From Desulfomonile tiedjei (GTDB lineage: Bacteria; Desulfobacterota; Desulfomonilia; Desulfomonilales; Desulfomonilaceae), in assembly GCA_016212925.1 (NCBI GenBank), contig JACRDF010000047.1:372001-436000 (forward strand): a stretch of DNA of 64,000 nt, in the 5' to 3' direction. How positions within the stretch are numbered: the first letter of the stretch is position 1; every line of letters starts with the position of its first letter. The position numbers and the translations under genes were made by a program. The notes under the pieces are model-generated. The model saw only the letters and a program-made list of their open reading frames with translations. It was not told the DNA's origin and searched no databases. Shown piece after piece: positions 8,742-17,391 of the stretch.

Positions 8742-9800
8742 TTAATCCACCACAACCTTCTCCCCTGCGTTCAGGCCAGACAAAATCTCGACTTTATCAT
8801 CGCTCAGGACGCGCCCTGTTTTGACATTACGAATTCTAACAACACCGTTGTCCGAAACCCTCACTGTCTCCAACTGCCCCACTACATTGACGGCCCGTTT
8901 GGGGATCACGATTACATCAGATGAGCGAGTCCGGAAGGTGAGGGTCCCGTACAAGCCCGGCCCCAGACCGGATGACTGCGACAGGGGAGCCTTGACCGTG
9001 ACGGTTCTGGTTCTTTCATCGCGCTGTGGGACTATCTCGCGAATGGAAGACTCCTGTTTCAGGTTTACGGACGGCACGGCCACGGTAACGGCCTTTCCGA
9101 CATCCAGATATGGCGCGTACTGTTCTCCCACAGGCGCCACCAGTTCCAGTGTTCCCGGCATATAGACGCTCATGAGCGCCCGGCCGGGCGTTGCCAAATC
9201 CCCCACGTTCACGCTCCTATCAGACACGATACCATCAAAAGGCGCTGTGACAACGCCGTAGGAAAGCATGGTCTTCGCCTCATCAAGGGCCGCTGAGGCT
9301 CTCTGTTCCGCTGCTTGCGCGGTCTCAAAGCGCGCCAACATGTCGTCATAATCCTTTTTGGCTACCGATTCCTTCTCGAACAGGATCTTGTAACGCTCGA
9401 AATCATTTCTTGCCTTGACAAGGTCAGCCTTTGCACTCTCCAGCGCGGCTTTTGCTTGAGCCTCCTTTTCGGCCAGCTCTTTGGTATCGATCCGCAGAAG
9501 CACTTGTCCCTTCTGAACCTGTGCGCCCACATCGACGTTCAGTTCCACCACGTACCCGAGGACGCGGGACGCCACCCGTGCCGTCTCCCTGGAAGAAACC
9601 GTCCCCGAAACGGTGACGTCACCTGTAGTACGGACGGTCTCGGCCGGAACGGTCTTGGCCGCGGACGGTTGTCCCGGAGGGACGGGTGTGGTCCCGCCAG
9701 GAACCTTGGAATGAAATCCCCCCTGAACCCAGACCAACGCTAGGATCAGCCCGGCCAAACAAATGGCCGCCACGAGGATTTTCTTCTTTTGCAGGACCAT
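8742..9800 (-). CDS. Periplasmic adaptor (membrane fusion) protein of an RND-type efflux system
   Basis: 352-residue HlyD/AcrA-type adaptor linking an inner-membrane pump to an outer-membrane channel. An N-terminal membrane anchor (LVAAICLAGLILALVW, about 8-25) is followed by a split lipoyl/biotinyl-like domain (VELNVDVGAQVQKGQVLLRID and APFDGIVSDRSVNVGDLATPG), a coiled-coil hairpin (about 105-165, rich in Ala/Lys/Glu) and a beta-barrel with RTRTVTVKA. The ATG at 9800 follows GAGGGAG; the upstream GTG at 9830 is unlikely. No RND pump or TolC gene is adjacent, so it is an orphan adaptor here. The substrate is unknown. Confidence 0.82.
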   Translation of the reverse strand: MVLQKKKILVAAICLAGLILALVWVQGGFHSKVPGGTTPVPPGQPSAAKTVPAETVRTTGDVTVSGTVSSRETARVASRVLGYVVELNVDVGAQVQKGQVLLRIDTKELAEKEAQAKAALESAKADLVKARNDFERYKILFEKESVAKKDYDDMLARFETAQAAEQRASAALDEAKTMLSYGVVTAPFDGIVSDRSVNVGDLATPGRALMSVYMPGTLELVAPVGEQYAPYLDVGKAVTVAVPSVNLKQESSIREIVPQRDERTRTVTVKAPLSQSSGLGPGLYGTLTFRTRSSDVIVIPKRAVNVVGQLETVRVSDNGVVRIRNVKTGRVLSDDKVEILSGLNAGEKVVVD

Positions 9801-9876
9801 TGCTGCTCCCTCGGTGCGGGAAGAAGACACGGGGAGACGTTTCCGTCAAAAAGAGTCTCCCAGCGGATTTCCTGCG

Positions 9877-10332
9877 TCAGTTCTCCGTCATGACAAAATC
9901 GTCGTATTCGATTTCGAAGCGTAGCTTGTGTTTTGCTTCTTCTTGAGCCAGCCCCGAGAACAGAATCTGAAGATTCTCGTCTTCGGTGGTCGCGGCCAGA
10001 TCCGTGTACATCTTGAATGCCTTTTTTTCCTTTTTCATGGCCAGGATCAGCGCTTGCTGGTAATCCATGTCGGCCGTGGGCTCGACATCGACCAAATAAT
10101 CGCCGATCTTGAGGTCCAAGACCTTTCCTTCGACAGGGGCCAACTTCTTGCCGGCTTTCACGTCCAGCAACTTTCTCTTGTGTCCCATCTCTTCTTTTGC
10201 GAAATCCGTGAAGATTTTGCTCATCCAGGGCCTGTCCATGCGACCGGCCAAATCAGTATAAAACTGGGCTGCCTGCTCTTCCTGCCCGATAGCGAAATCC
10301 AGGACCTCATCCACCGATTTCCATTGTTCCAT
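9877..10332 (-). CDS. Ferritin-like di-iron protein (rubrerythrin type without rubredoxin domain)
   Basis: 151-residue four-helix-bundle protein with two repeated EExxH-type helices: EEQAAQFY and FAKEEMGHKRK in the first half, EKKAFKMY and LAQEEAKHKLRFE in the second. These are the carboxylate/histidine ligands of a rubrerythrin/erythrin di-iron site. There is no C-terminal CxxC rubredoxin module, so electrons would have to come from a separate rubredoxin. Likely cytoplasmic peroxide scavenging or iron handling. It sits 142 bases downstream of tpx on the same strand, at the distal end of the oxygen-defence island. Confidence 0.85.
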   Translation of the reverse strand: MEQWKSVDEVLDFAIGQEEQAAQFYTDLAGRMDRPWMSKIFTDFAKEEMGHKRKLLDVKAGKKLAPVEGKVLDLKIGDYLVDVEPTADMDYQQALILAMKKEKKAFKMYTDLAATTEDENLQILFSGLAQEEAKHKLRFEIEYDDFVMTEN

Positions 10333-10474
10333 ATTCGACCTCCAATGATGGTAAATTTCTTATGTGACCGCTTTCCCTAAAGCAAACTCCTCTGAACCTG
10401 CTCGTCTCCAACGAGGCAGAAATAATTCTTACCTCAGTCATGGCCCCACATCAACGCTGATGAAACGGACCGCT

Positions 10475-10990
10475 TCAAACGAGTTTTTTCGCCGCTGCAA
10501 GAGCCGCGTCGTAATCCGGTTCATCTCCTATTTCCGAGACAAGCTCGATATATTGCACCGTTCCCGGCCTGTCTACAACCAGAACCGCCCTGGCCAACAA
10601 ACGCAGATCTTTCATAAGAAGGCCGTAGGAGGTTCCGAAAGACGCGTCTCTGTGGTCGGACAATGTCTCGACTTCTTTGACTTCGTTCGCAAGGCACCAG
10701 CGCCTCTGCGCAAACGGCAGGTCCATGCTGACGGTCAAAACAGCTACGTCAGGCCCGAGACGAGTCACCTCTTCATTGAATCTCTTGGTCGAGGCCTCGC
10801 AGACGGGCGTATCAAGGGAAGGAACTGAAGAGATTATGCAGACCTTTCCCCTGTAAGAAGAGAAAGACACCGGCTTAAGATCATTGGCAACGACTACAAA
10901 ATCCGGAGCCTTGTCTCCCACCTTGATTTCAGTGCCCAATAGTATTACCGGATTTCCTCTTAAAGTCACAAGCCCCGAACGCTCGTTCAT
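10475..10990 (-). CDS. tpx: Thiol peroxidase (atypical 2-Cys peroxiredoxin)
   Basis: 171-residue Tpx that reduces H2O2 and organic hydroperoxides with thioredoxin as reductant. The peroxidatic cysteine lies in SLDTPVCEAST (about residue 64) and the resolving cysteine in AQRRWCLANEV (about 98), the spacing typical of Tpx. The N-terminal VTLRGNPVILLG and KVGDKAPDF blocks are also characteristic. It is probably cytoplasmic, since no signal sequence is seen. It lies between cydAB and the ferritin-like gene in the stress island; a long inverted repeat separates it from cydB. Confidence 0.93.
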   Translation of the reverse strand: MNERSGLVTLRGNPVILLGTEIKVGDKAPDFVVVANDLKPVSFSSYRGKVCIISSVPSLDTPVCEASTKRFNEEVTRLGPDVAVLTVSMDLPFAQRRWCLANEVKEVETLSDHRDASFGTSYGLLMKDLRLLARAVLVVDRPGTVQYIELVSEIGDEPDYDAALAAAKKLV

Positions 10991-11130
10991 TCGCGTGTCC
11001 TTTCGCAGTCAACTAGCTCGCCAGGACTTGGTGCAAACCTGGCGGGGTTCAGCCGCAACGCGGAATTTCGAAATCTTTTTGCCCCGAAACCTCTCATATC
11101 AGTTCGCAATAGATAACCTCACTTTGGGTG

Positions 11131-11198
11131 GACAGGTGGCATGTCTCTGGAGCGAAGTCAGGTCCGCCGTCCGCAGCGGAAGAGACATGCCACCTGTC
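11131..11198. repeat. 18-bp perfect inverted repeat between cydB and tpx
   Basis: Arms 11131-11148 and 11181-11198 are exact reverse complements (GACAGGTGGCATGTCTCT) around a 32-base centre that can fold partly on itself. It is 25 bases after the cydB stop and could act as a transcription end for cydAB, but there is no T-run. It may equally be a dispersed palindromic repeat. Confidence 0.7.
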
Positions 11199-11223
11199 TT
11201 ATAAGGAAAATGGCGAGCTGGTA

Positions 11224-12249
11224 TCAATAAGCCTCCTCGGAATTCAGGGACTCATCGGTAACTTTGTCCCTGAACAGGTGATAAACCCAACCCTGATATA
11301 GGATCACGATGGGAACAAATATTAGGGCAACCACGAGCATGATAGTCAAAGTCATGGGCGTGGAAGATGAATTGAATGCTGTCAGGCTATACGCAGGATT
11401 TAGGCTCGAAGGATAAAGGTTGGGGTAAAGCCCCACCACCCCGAAAAGCGTGGCCGTAACAATAGTCAGGCAGGAAGCGAACCATGCTTTCCACCACGAT
11501 GCCTTGGCAATGAACAGTCGAGTCACCAGAAGGGAAGCCACAGTTATGAGGGGGATAACAAAAAGGATAGGGGAAGCAAGGTAATTGCGGTATAGGGGTG
11601 TTGCAAACCACGTGAAAACGAGAAACACTACAGCCACCACCAACAGAACCAGCCATAGGGCTTTGGCAAGGGCTTCGGCTCTTTCGTAGAGCACTCCCTC
11701 GGTCTTGACGGCCAGCCACAGTGCGCCATGTAAGAGGAACATCACCACGAAGAGAAATCCTCCTGCTATCCCGTACGGATTCAGAAGTGTGAAAAGGGTG
11801 CCGTGGAAAACCCCTTTTTCATCAAACGGAATTCCCTGGAAAATATTGGCAAACGCAACCCCGAAAAGCAGCGCGGGGAGAAAGCTTCCGATAAACAGGC
11901 AAGTATCCCACAAAGTCCTCCAGGCGCGACCTTCGATTTTCCCTCTGAACTCGAACGAGACCGCTCGAATGATCAAAGCAAACAAAATCAAAAGCAGTGG
12001 AGTATACAGCGTGCTGAACATCACCGCGTAAGTCGTGGGGAACGCAGCAAAGGTGACCCCTCCTGCAGTGATAAGCCACACTTCGTTGCCATCCCAGAAC
12101 GGCCCCATCGTGTTGTAAACAATCCTTCTTTCCTGGTCGTTTTTTGCCACAAACGGCATGAGGGTCCCCAGGCCGAGATCAAAGCCGTCAAGCATAAAGT
12201 AGATGGCCCAGAGGATTCCCCACAACAAGAACCAGATCGTCTGAAGCAT
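11224..12249 (-). CDS. cydB: Cytochrome bd quinol oxidase subunit II
   Basis: Polytopic inner-membrane subunit (about 341 residues, roughly eight hydrophobic segments) that pairs with CydA in the high-affinity bd oxidase, reducing O2 to water with quinol electrons. Recognised from the N-terminal YFMLDGFDLGLG motif, NTMGPFWDGNEVWLI and the FEFRGKIEGRAW region. ATG 12249 follows GGCGGG; a TTG at 12255 is an alternative. It begins 17 bases after the cydA stop. In an anaerobe this oxidase serves oxygen removal and protection rather than growth. Confidence 0.94.
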   Translation of the reverse strand: MLQTIWFLLWGILWAIYFMLDGFDLGLGTLMPFVAKNDQERRIVYNTMGPFWDGNEVWLITAGGVTFAAFPTTYAVMFSTLYTPLLLILFALIIRAVSFEFRGKIEGRAWRTLWDTCLFIGSFLPALLFGVAFANIFQGIPFDEKGVFHGTLFTLLNPYGIAGGFLFVVMFLLHGALWLAVKTEGVLYERAEALAKALWLVLLVVAVVFLVFTWFATPLYRNYLASPILFVIPLITVASLLVTRLFIAKASWWKAWFASCLTIVTATLFGVVGLYPNLYPSSLNPAYSLTAFNSSSTPMTLTIMLVVALIFVPIVILYQGWVYHLFRDKVTDESLNSEEAY

Positions 12250-12266
12250 TTCCAAGCCCGCCTTTC

Positions 12267-13595
12267 TCAGCCGATGGCCCCTGCAAGAGGAGCGGGACCT
12301 TTGCGTATCTCTCCTATAATCAGCACAAAGGCAGTAAGCCCCAGGAGCGAATAGAGTAGTATGAAAGCAATCAAGGATACCAACACCTGATACGCCGCGA
12401 TGGGGGACACTGCTTCAGAGGTCTTCATCACTCCGTACACTATCCAGGGCTGACGCCCCACTTCCCTAACCAGCCATCCCAATTGCGCAGCAATGTAAGG
12501 AAGCGGGATCGCGTACATCATAATCTTTAGATACCAGCGCCTCGACTCAACATTTTTCTTCAGATAGGTAAGATACATGCCAATCAGCGTAACCAGAGCA
12601 AACAGAAAGCCCAGTGCGACCATAAACCTGAAGGACCAGAAGACCAATGTCACCGGAGGTCTTTCATCCTTGGGCCACTCTTTTAGGCCCTTAACTTCCG
12701 CGTTCCAGTCGCCGTAGACGAGCCGACTTAAGAACTTCGGAATCCCAAATGCCTCGACTATATTGCGCTCTCTCGCCTCGTCAGGAATAAGAAGCATATA
12801 AAAAGGAGCCCCTCTCTGGGTCTCCCAAATCGATTCGACCGCCGCGAGCTTTGAAGGTTGAGCTACGGCCATCTTCCTGCCCTGGAGATCTCCCACCACT
12901 ATTTCCGCAAATGAAAAGATGAATGAGAAAACCAGCGCCATCCTGAAGCACTTGGAAAAGAGGGCCTTGTGGCTGTTGTGAAGAAGGTGATATGCGCTCA
13001 CGCCGACGACAAAGAAACCTGCCACGATGTACCCGAAAAAAACCGTGTGCAAGAACGTTAAGATGGCAAAGGGTTGAGTGATGATTGCCCAGAAGTCAGC
13101 CAGTTCGGCTCTGCCATTCCTTATTACATAACCTACCGGTTGCTGCATAAAGGAATTGGCGACCAAAATCCAGTAAGCCGACATGGTGGAGGCTATCGCC
13201 ACAATCCAGATGCAGGCCGCATGAAACTTGGCAGACACCTTATTCCAGCCGAATGCCCATATCGCGATGAAGGTTGATTCCAGGAAGAAGGCTACGGTAG
13301 CCTCGATAGCCAAAAGTGAACCAAAAATATCGCCCACATATTTCGAGTATCCCGCCCAATTAGTTCCAAACTGAAATTCAAGGGTCAAGCCCGTAACGAC
13401 GCCGACCACAAAATTGATCAGGAAAATCCTCCCCCAAAACTTGGCCATCCTCTTGTATTCTTCGTTGCCGGTCCTGACGTAAACGGACTCCATAATCGCT
13501 ATGAGAATCGACAATCCCAAGGTTAATGGGACAAATATGAAGTGAAACATGGTAGCCACGGCAAACTGCACGCGCGACAGCCATAGAACGTCCAT
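12267..13595 (-). CDS. cydA: Cytochrome bd quinol oxidase subunit I
   Basis: 442-residue haem-bearing subunit. The His of AVATMFHFIFVPL (residue 18) is the expected haem-b595 ligand; GLTLEFQFGTNW, the quinol-loop region and the GRQPW block near the C-terminus are conserved CydA marks. At 442 residues it is of the short Q-loop class rather than the ~520-residue E. coli type. The real start is the ATG at 13595 (AAAGGAAA upstream), not the frame start at 13667. Co-transcribed with cydB. Its place in a PerR-headed island fits a protective oxidase. Confidence 0.95.
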   Translation of the reverse strand: MDVLWLSRVQFAVATMFHFIFVPLTLGLSILIAIMESVYVRTGNEEYKRMAKFWGRIFLINFVVGVVTGLTLEFQFGTNWAGYSKYVGDIFGSLLAIEATVAFFLESTFIAIWAFGWNKVSAKFHAACIWIVAIASTMSAYWILVANSFMQQPVGYVIRNGRAELADFWAIITQPFAILTFLHTVFFGYIVAGFFVVGVSAYHLLHNSHKALFSKCFRMALVFSFIFSFAEIVVGDLQGRKMAVAQPSKLAAVESIWETQRGAPFYMLLIPDEARERNIVEAFGIPKFLSRLVYGDWNAEVKGLKEWPKDERPPVTLVFWSFRFMVALGFLFALVTLIGMYLTYLKKNVESRRWYLKIMMYAIPLPYIAAQLGWLVREVGRQPWIVYGVMKTSEAVSPIAAYQVLVSLIAFILLYSLLGLTAFVLIIGEIRKGPAPLAGAIG

Positions 13596-13681
13596 GACTC
13601 GTGTTTTCCTTTCCGAGGGGGGAACCAACCCGGCTGTAAATTGATGCCCGGCAGCGGCCCAATTCAAGGGGCTGGGCGCAA

Positions 13682-14392
13682 TTAATTCGCCGGCCGCTCT
13701 GCTTGATCGAGGCGGGCCAGAGCTTGTCTTGCTACTCCCGTAACCGTATCGCTAATGAATCGGTTGTCAATGAAAGACCGGAATTCCGAACTATCGGCCA
13801 ACATGGCTTCAAGTTGAGCGCGAACCTCAGTCACTCCAAGCAGCCCGGCCGCCTGGGCGGCCAGGCCTCTGACCGTGGGATTGGGGGATTTCAAGTATTT
13901 TCCCAGAAGAGGCGCGGCCCCGCGCACCGCGTCCGGCCTAGCTCGAGCCATTCTCACAACGCCCCACATTACGCCCTGTTGCAGCACCTCGTATTCCAGG
14001 AAATTCCTTGACTCTTCCATGTAGGACGTGAACATAGCCGCATACTCGTCGGCCAATCCCTCGTTACGGGCCATGATCTCCGCCATGGCTTCCGGCGCTC
14101 CCCATCCGATGCCTCCGGATTCCTCATTCAGGCTCCACATGAGTCTTCGCATTACTGTGCGAGCCCCCTCCATATCGGTTTCCGCAAGGTTATTCACAAC
14201 CGCGCCCATGGCGGTGATTGCTTTCCATCTGATCGCCTCCTCCTTGTGGAGGAGAAAAGAGAACAACGGGTTGACCACCTGGCGACCAGGCAAACTACAC
14301 AGCTCTTCAAGGGCCTGGTCGAAGTCGTCCTGCTCGAGAAGCCCCAGGACGTGTTTCTTTAGATTTCGTCCTCCCCTGGCTTCAGCAGACAA
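13682..14392 (-). CDS. HEAT-repeat-like helical protein, DVU0298 type
   Basis: 236-residue all-helical protein with HEAT/ARM-like repeats (HKEEAIRWKAITAMGAVV, SPNPTVRGLAAQAAGLLG). It resembles the 'DVU0298 family' proteins of sulfate reducers; no catalytic residues are evident. Such proteins usually scaffold protein-protein contacts. A TTG at 14392 preceded at 8 bases by a perfect AGGAGG is the most likely start. It lies between the flavodiiron gene and cydA, both in the same direction, so it may assist the oxygen-reducing enzymes; that is inference from position only. Confidence 0.75.
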   Translation of the reverse strand: MSAEARGGRNLKKHVLGLLEQDDFDQALEELCSLPGRQVVNPLFSFLLHKEEAIRWKAITAMGAVVNNLAETDMEGARTVMRRLMWSLNEESGGIGWGAPEAMAEIMARNEGLADEYAAMFTSYMEESRNFLEYEVLQQGVMWGVVRMARARPDAVRGAAPLLGKYLKSPNPTVRGLAAQAAGLLGVTEVRAQLEAMLADSSEFRSFIDNRFISDTVTGVARQALARLDQAERPAN

Positions 14393-14440
14393 AGCAAACA
14401 CCTCCTGCCGATTCCGCTGTCGCGGAGTTGACCTCAACGT

Positions 14441-15652
14441 TCACTGCTTCTCCGCAGTGCCGTCATCCTTAACTGCCTTGGCGATTTCCTTGCCCATTTC
14501 CACGCATTTCTTGAGTCCTTCGTGATTGGGCATGTACTGCAAGCTCACCCCAGGATGCACGACCTTCACCTTCATTTCTTCCAAGGCCTTGGTCAACAGC
14601 CGCACTGATTCTCCGCTCCATCCGAAGGAGCCGAATGCCGCGCCGACCTTGTTTGCCGGCCTCAACCCTTTCATATAACAAATCATGTCCGCCATTCGCG
14701 GCAGCATATTGTTATTGAGAGTGGATGAACCCAATATTACCGCCTTGGCGTCCAGAAGCTGCGTCATGACATCGCTGCGATGGTTGACTCTCAGATCCAG
14801 CATCTGGGTGCTCACCCCGCTTTCGATCAGTCCGTCGGCAATCGCCTTGGCCATGGTTTCGGTGCTGTGCCACATGGTGTCGTAAATTACCAAGGCCTTT
14901 TGTTTGGGCACCAGCGAACTCCAGGAGTCATAGGCCGCGACAATTTGGCCCGGGTCTTTTCGCCAGATCAATCCATGATCCGGGGCTATCATGTCTATTT
15001 TAAGCCCCATTTTTTGGACTTCTCCGATAAGCTTCTTGATGAGGGGCGAGTAAGGCATCAGAATATTGGCGTAGTACTTGGTCGCATGTGCCATGAGTTC
15101 CGCGGAATCCACTTCATCGTTGAATCGTTCGCTCGTGGCCCAATGCTGCCCGAAGGCATCACTGGAGATCAGCAGCCTGTCCTCCTTTATGTAGGAAAAC
15201 ATGCTGTCCGGCCAGTGCACCATACGGGTCTCGAGAAACGAGACGGTTCGCTTACCGAGACTGATTTCCCGGCCGCTCTCCACCACTTCATACGGCCAAT
15301 CGTCCTTGTGGTAGTGTTCAAGAAGCGCTTTCTTGCCCCTTGGCGAGCAAAACAGCTTCTCGGGCTTGATAATTTCCATCATTTCCGGGAGCGCGCCCGA
15401 ATGATCGGGTTCTACATGATTTACCACCAGGTAATCGATCTTCGCCGGATCGATTACTTTGTAGATATTGTGGAGCATATCCATCTTGAAAGGCTTCTTG
15501 ACGGTGTCGAACAGGGTGACCTTGTCATCAAGGACAAGGTAAGCGTTATAAGTCGTTCCTTTTTCCGTCGAGTAGCCGTGAAAATCTCGCACGGTCCAAT
15601 CCACCGCTCCTACCCAGTGGACACCTTTTTTTATCTCAACAATGGTTCGCAA
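14441..15652 (-). CDS. fprA: Flavodiiron protein, rubredoxin:oxygen / NO oxidoreductase
   Basis: 403-residue class A flavodiiron protein reducing O2 to water and/or NO to N2O in the cytoplasm with rubredoxin electrons. The N-terminal metallo-beta-lactamase half has the di-iron ligands in NHVEPDHSG, RMVHWPDSM, SSDAFGQH and APDHGLIW. The C-terminal flavodoxin half has the FMN loop YDTMWHSTETMA and GSFGWSGESV. The TTG start at 15652 follows GGAGG with 6-base spacing. A rubredoxin gene lies 146 bases upstream and a flavodoxin and flavoprotein precede that, giving a plausible electron chain. O2 versus NO preference cannot be read from the sequence. Confidence 0.95.
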   Translation of the reverse strand: MRTIVEIKKGVHWVGAVDWTVRDFHGYSTEKGTTYNAYLVLDDKVTLFDTVKKPFKMDMLHNIYKVIDPAKIDYLVVNHVEPDHSGALPEMMEIIKPEKLFCSPRGKKALLEHYHKDDWPYEVVESGREISLGKRTVSFLETRMVHWPDSMFSYIKEDRLLISSDAFGQHWATSERFNDEVDSAELMAHATKYYANILMPYSPLIKKLIGEVQKMGLKIDMIAPDHGLIWRKDPGQIVAAYDSWSSLVPKQKALVIYDTMWHSTETMAKAIADGLIESGVSTQMLDLRVNHRSDVMTQLLDAKAVILGSSTLNNNMLPRMADMICYMKGLRPANKVGAAFGSFGWSGESVRLLTKALEEMKVKVVHPGVSLQYMPNHEGLKKCVEMGKEIAKAVKDDGTAEKQ

Positions 15653-15798
15653 CTTAATCCTCCAAAGCACAGTTTTGTGTACGAAATAAGGCTAACCCCA
15701 CTCCCCGCATTTCGTGAGGAAATTTCTGGCGGTCCTCCTGGAATTATGGGGCAATCAGGCTACTATCCCGCCATGCAGGGAGCGCGGCGGCCTGTTTA

Positions 15799-15957
15799 TC
15801 ATTCCGGAGCAAAAGATTCCTTGTCGGCTCCACAAATCGGACAGACCCAGTCCTCGGGTAAATCGGCAAACGCTGTGCCCGGGTCCACACCATTATCCGG
15901 ATCCCCAAGGGCCGGATCGTAAATATAACCACATACTTGACATACGTACTTTTGCAT
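15799..15957 (-). CDS. Rubredoxin
   Basis: 52-residue rubredoxin: [15 protein letters not shown] at the N-terminus and [14 protein letters not shown] at the C-terminus give the Fe(Cys)4 site (CxxCGY ... CPxCG). ATG preceded by GGAGG. It is a one-electron carrier, and its place just upstream of fprA strongly suggests it reduces the flavodiiron protein. Normal length for the family. Confidence 0.95.
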   Translation of the reverse strand: MQKYVCQVCGYIYDPALGDPDNGVDPGTAFADLPEDWVCPICGADKESFAPE

Positions 15958-15977
15958 TGCTACCTCCTGGTAAAAAT

Positions 15978-15992
15978 ATGAATGCGATTCAT
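15978..15992. promoter_or_regulatory. AT-rich interrupted palindrome upstream of the rubredoxin gene
   Basis: ATGAAT-GCG-ATTCAT, a 15-base perfect dyad 21 bases before the rubredoxin start, with further ATTCAT/ATGAA copies to 16010. Fur/PerR-type boxes are AT-rich dyads of this size, so it may be an operator for an internal promoter of the rubredoxin-fprA segment. It is unlike the perR operator in exact sequence, so this stays tentative. Confidence 0.3.
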
Positions 15993-16026
15993 CAGATTCA
16001 TCTAATGAACTTTGGTTTTAGGTCAC

Positions 16027-16467
16027 CTATCTATCGGCGATCTTCTTGCCGATTTCTCGGCCATAATCCTGCGCCATTTGCATACCGCCCTGCAACGACG
16101 CGGATTTGAGTCTCAACGGACTGCCGACCATGTCCATGTTAAAGATGTTTAACATCGTATCGTAAATGCGATCCGCAGCTTCGCCGCTCCAACCGAATGC
16201 TCCAAAAGCGCCCCCGACCTTGCCGGCCACCTGGGCCTTGGCACATAAGAAAAGCAACTGTTTCATGGCCGGCATCATGTCCCCATGATAAGTAGCCGAG
16301 CCAAAGACGTAGGCTTCGTACCCATTCAGGTCCTCTTCCGTTTGCAGTTGCGCGGCGTTCGCCACTTTTGCGTCCGCGCCGGTGAAGCGGACCCCTTCGG
16401 CAATAAGGTCCGCGATGCCCTGGGTTTGGCCGGTTCGGGTGGCATAAGCTATCAATACTTTGGCCAT
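16027..16467 (-). CDS. Flavodoxin
   Basis: 146-residue short-chain flavodoxin binding FMN: phosphate loop YATRTGQTQGIAD at residues 8-20, FGSATYHGDM around the isoalloxazine ring, and GAFGAFGWSGEAADRI near the second FMN loop. ATG with AGGAGA upstream. It is a low-potential one- or two-electron carrier. Position between the iron-sulfur flavoprotein and the rubredoxin suggests it feeds or bypasses the rubredoxin-flavodiiron chain. Confidence 0.92.
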   Translation of the reverse strand: MAKVLIAYATRTGQTQGIADLIAEGVRFTGADAKVANAAQLQTEEDLNGYEAYVFGSATYHGDMMPAMKQLLFLCAKAQVAGKVGGAFGAFGWSGEAADRIYDTMLNIFNMDMVGSPLRLKSASLQGGMQMAQDYGREIGKKIADR

Positions 16468-16515
16468 CTCTAGCGTTCTCCTGTCCTATTTGGACGTCCG
16501 AGGCACGTGGAATTC

Positions 16516-17115
16516 TCATCGAGCATCGGAGGACAAATCCCTCGCGGTTGCGGCAGACCTCCCCAGTTCGAAAGCCTGCTTGAGGAAGTCCGGGTGTTTT
16601 CCTATTTCCCCTTTTCCTTCGACGGATTTCACCAGAACCCCTCCTTCATACCTCATGTCCAGCGCATCGAAAAAGTACTTGGCCACCAACTCCGCTCCCT
16701 GAAACAAGTTAGCCCCTTTTGTGGCCCCCGCTGCGATGAGGTACCCACAACCGCCCGCGTATGTTCTTTTCTCCTCTGGGGTCTTATCGAGCAATCGGCG
16801 GCACCACATAGCCTGGCACCGGTCGATGAGAGCCTTGGCCTGCGCGGTAATACCGTAGAAAAAGATCGGTGATGCCAAGATGATCGCATCCGCCTCCAGC
16901 AATCGAGGGTAAACCGACTGCATGTCGTCATCAACTACGCATTCGCCGGTTTCATCACATCCGCCGCATTCTATGCAACCGGCTATTTTCAGATCGCAGC
17001 ACCGTATCGACGACACATCCGCTCCGGCGGATTTGGCACCGTCAAGAGCTTCGTCAAGGAGCATGTCGGTGTTTCCGGCTCGCCGCGGGCTACCGTAAAT
17101 TCCAAGCACTTTCAT
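16516..17115 (-). CDS. Iron-sulfur flavoprotein (NADPH-dependent FMN reductase-like)
   Basis: 199-residue flavodoxin-fold protein (MKVLGIYGSPRRAGNTDML phosphate loop) with the compact cysteine motif CIECGGCDETGEC at about residues 48-60, typical of Isf-type iron-sulfur flavoproteins that bind a [4Fe-4S] cluster and FMN. SPIFFYGITAQAKALIDR is the conserved dimer/FMN segment. Archaeal Isf reduces O2 and H2O2 with ferredoxin electrons, so a role in oxygen detoxification or as electron donor here is reasonable. Preceded by the rubredoxin-like gene in the same direction. Confidence 0.88.
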   Translation of the reverse strand: MKVLGIYGSPRRAGNTDMLLDEALDGAKSAGADVSSIRCCDLKIAGCIECGGCDETGECVVDDDMQSVYPRLLEADAIILASPIFFYGITAQAKALIDRCQAMWCRRLLDKTPEEKRTYAGGCGYLIAAGATKGANLFQGAELVAKYFFDALDMRYEGGVLVKSVEGKGEIGKHPDFLKQAFELGRSAATARDLSSDAR

Positions 17116-17177
17116 TAAATTGCTCGCTCCAGCCGGCGCTACGTCGGTCAGTCACCGGCGGTCGGGGTTGATCGCTT

Positions 17178-17348
17178 TCAGCCAAGCCGAGGATCCTGGC
17201 CCTTGCTTCCGCAGTCCGGTATGTAACAGGTCACGTTGACAAACTCGCATTTGTCATTGCACCCCGGGCAGGTGTCCGGCGGGATTGCTCCCGCGTCGGC
17301 CTCGAAAGTGTAACCGCATTTGGGACATTTCCACGTGTTCTTTTCCAT
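17178..17348 (-). CDS. Small rubredoxin-like / zinc-ribbon protein
   Basis: 56-residue protein with CPKCGYTF and CPGCNDKC, a rubredoxin-like knuckle pair, but the C-terminal half adds two more cysteines (VTCYIPDCGSKG). The spacing between knuckles is shorter than in true rubredoxin, so it could bind Fe or Zn. The start ATG follows GGAGAG. Small proteins of this type often accompany flavoproteins in sulfate reducers. Between the octahaem cytochrome gene and the iron-sulfur flavoprotein gene, same direction. Confidence 0.8.
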   Translation of the reverse strand: MEKNTWKCPKCGYTFEADAGAIPPDTCPGCNDKCEFVNVTCYIPDCGSKGQDPRLG

Positions 17349-17391
17349 TAAACATCTCTCCTCTCAGCATCTGTTCATTAATTGAATCAGC

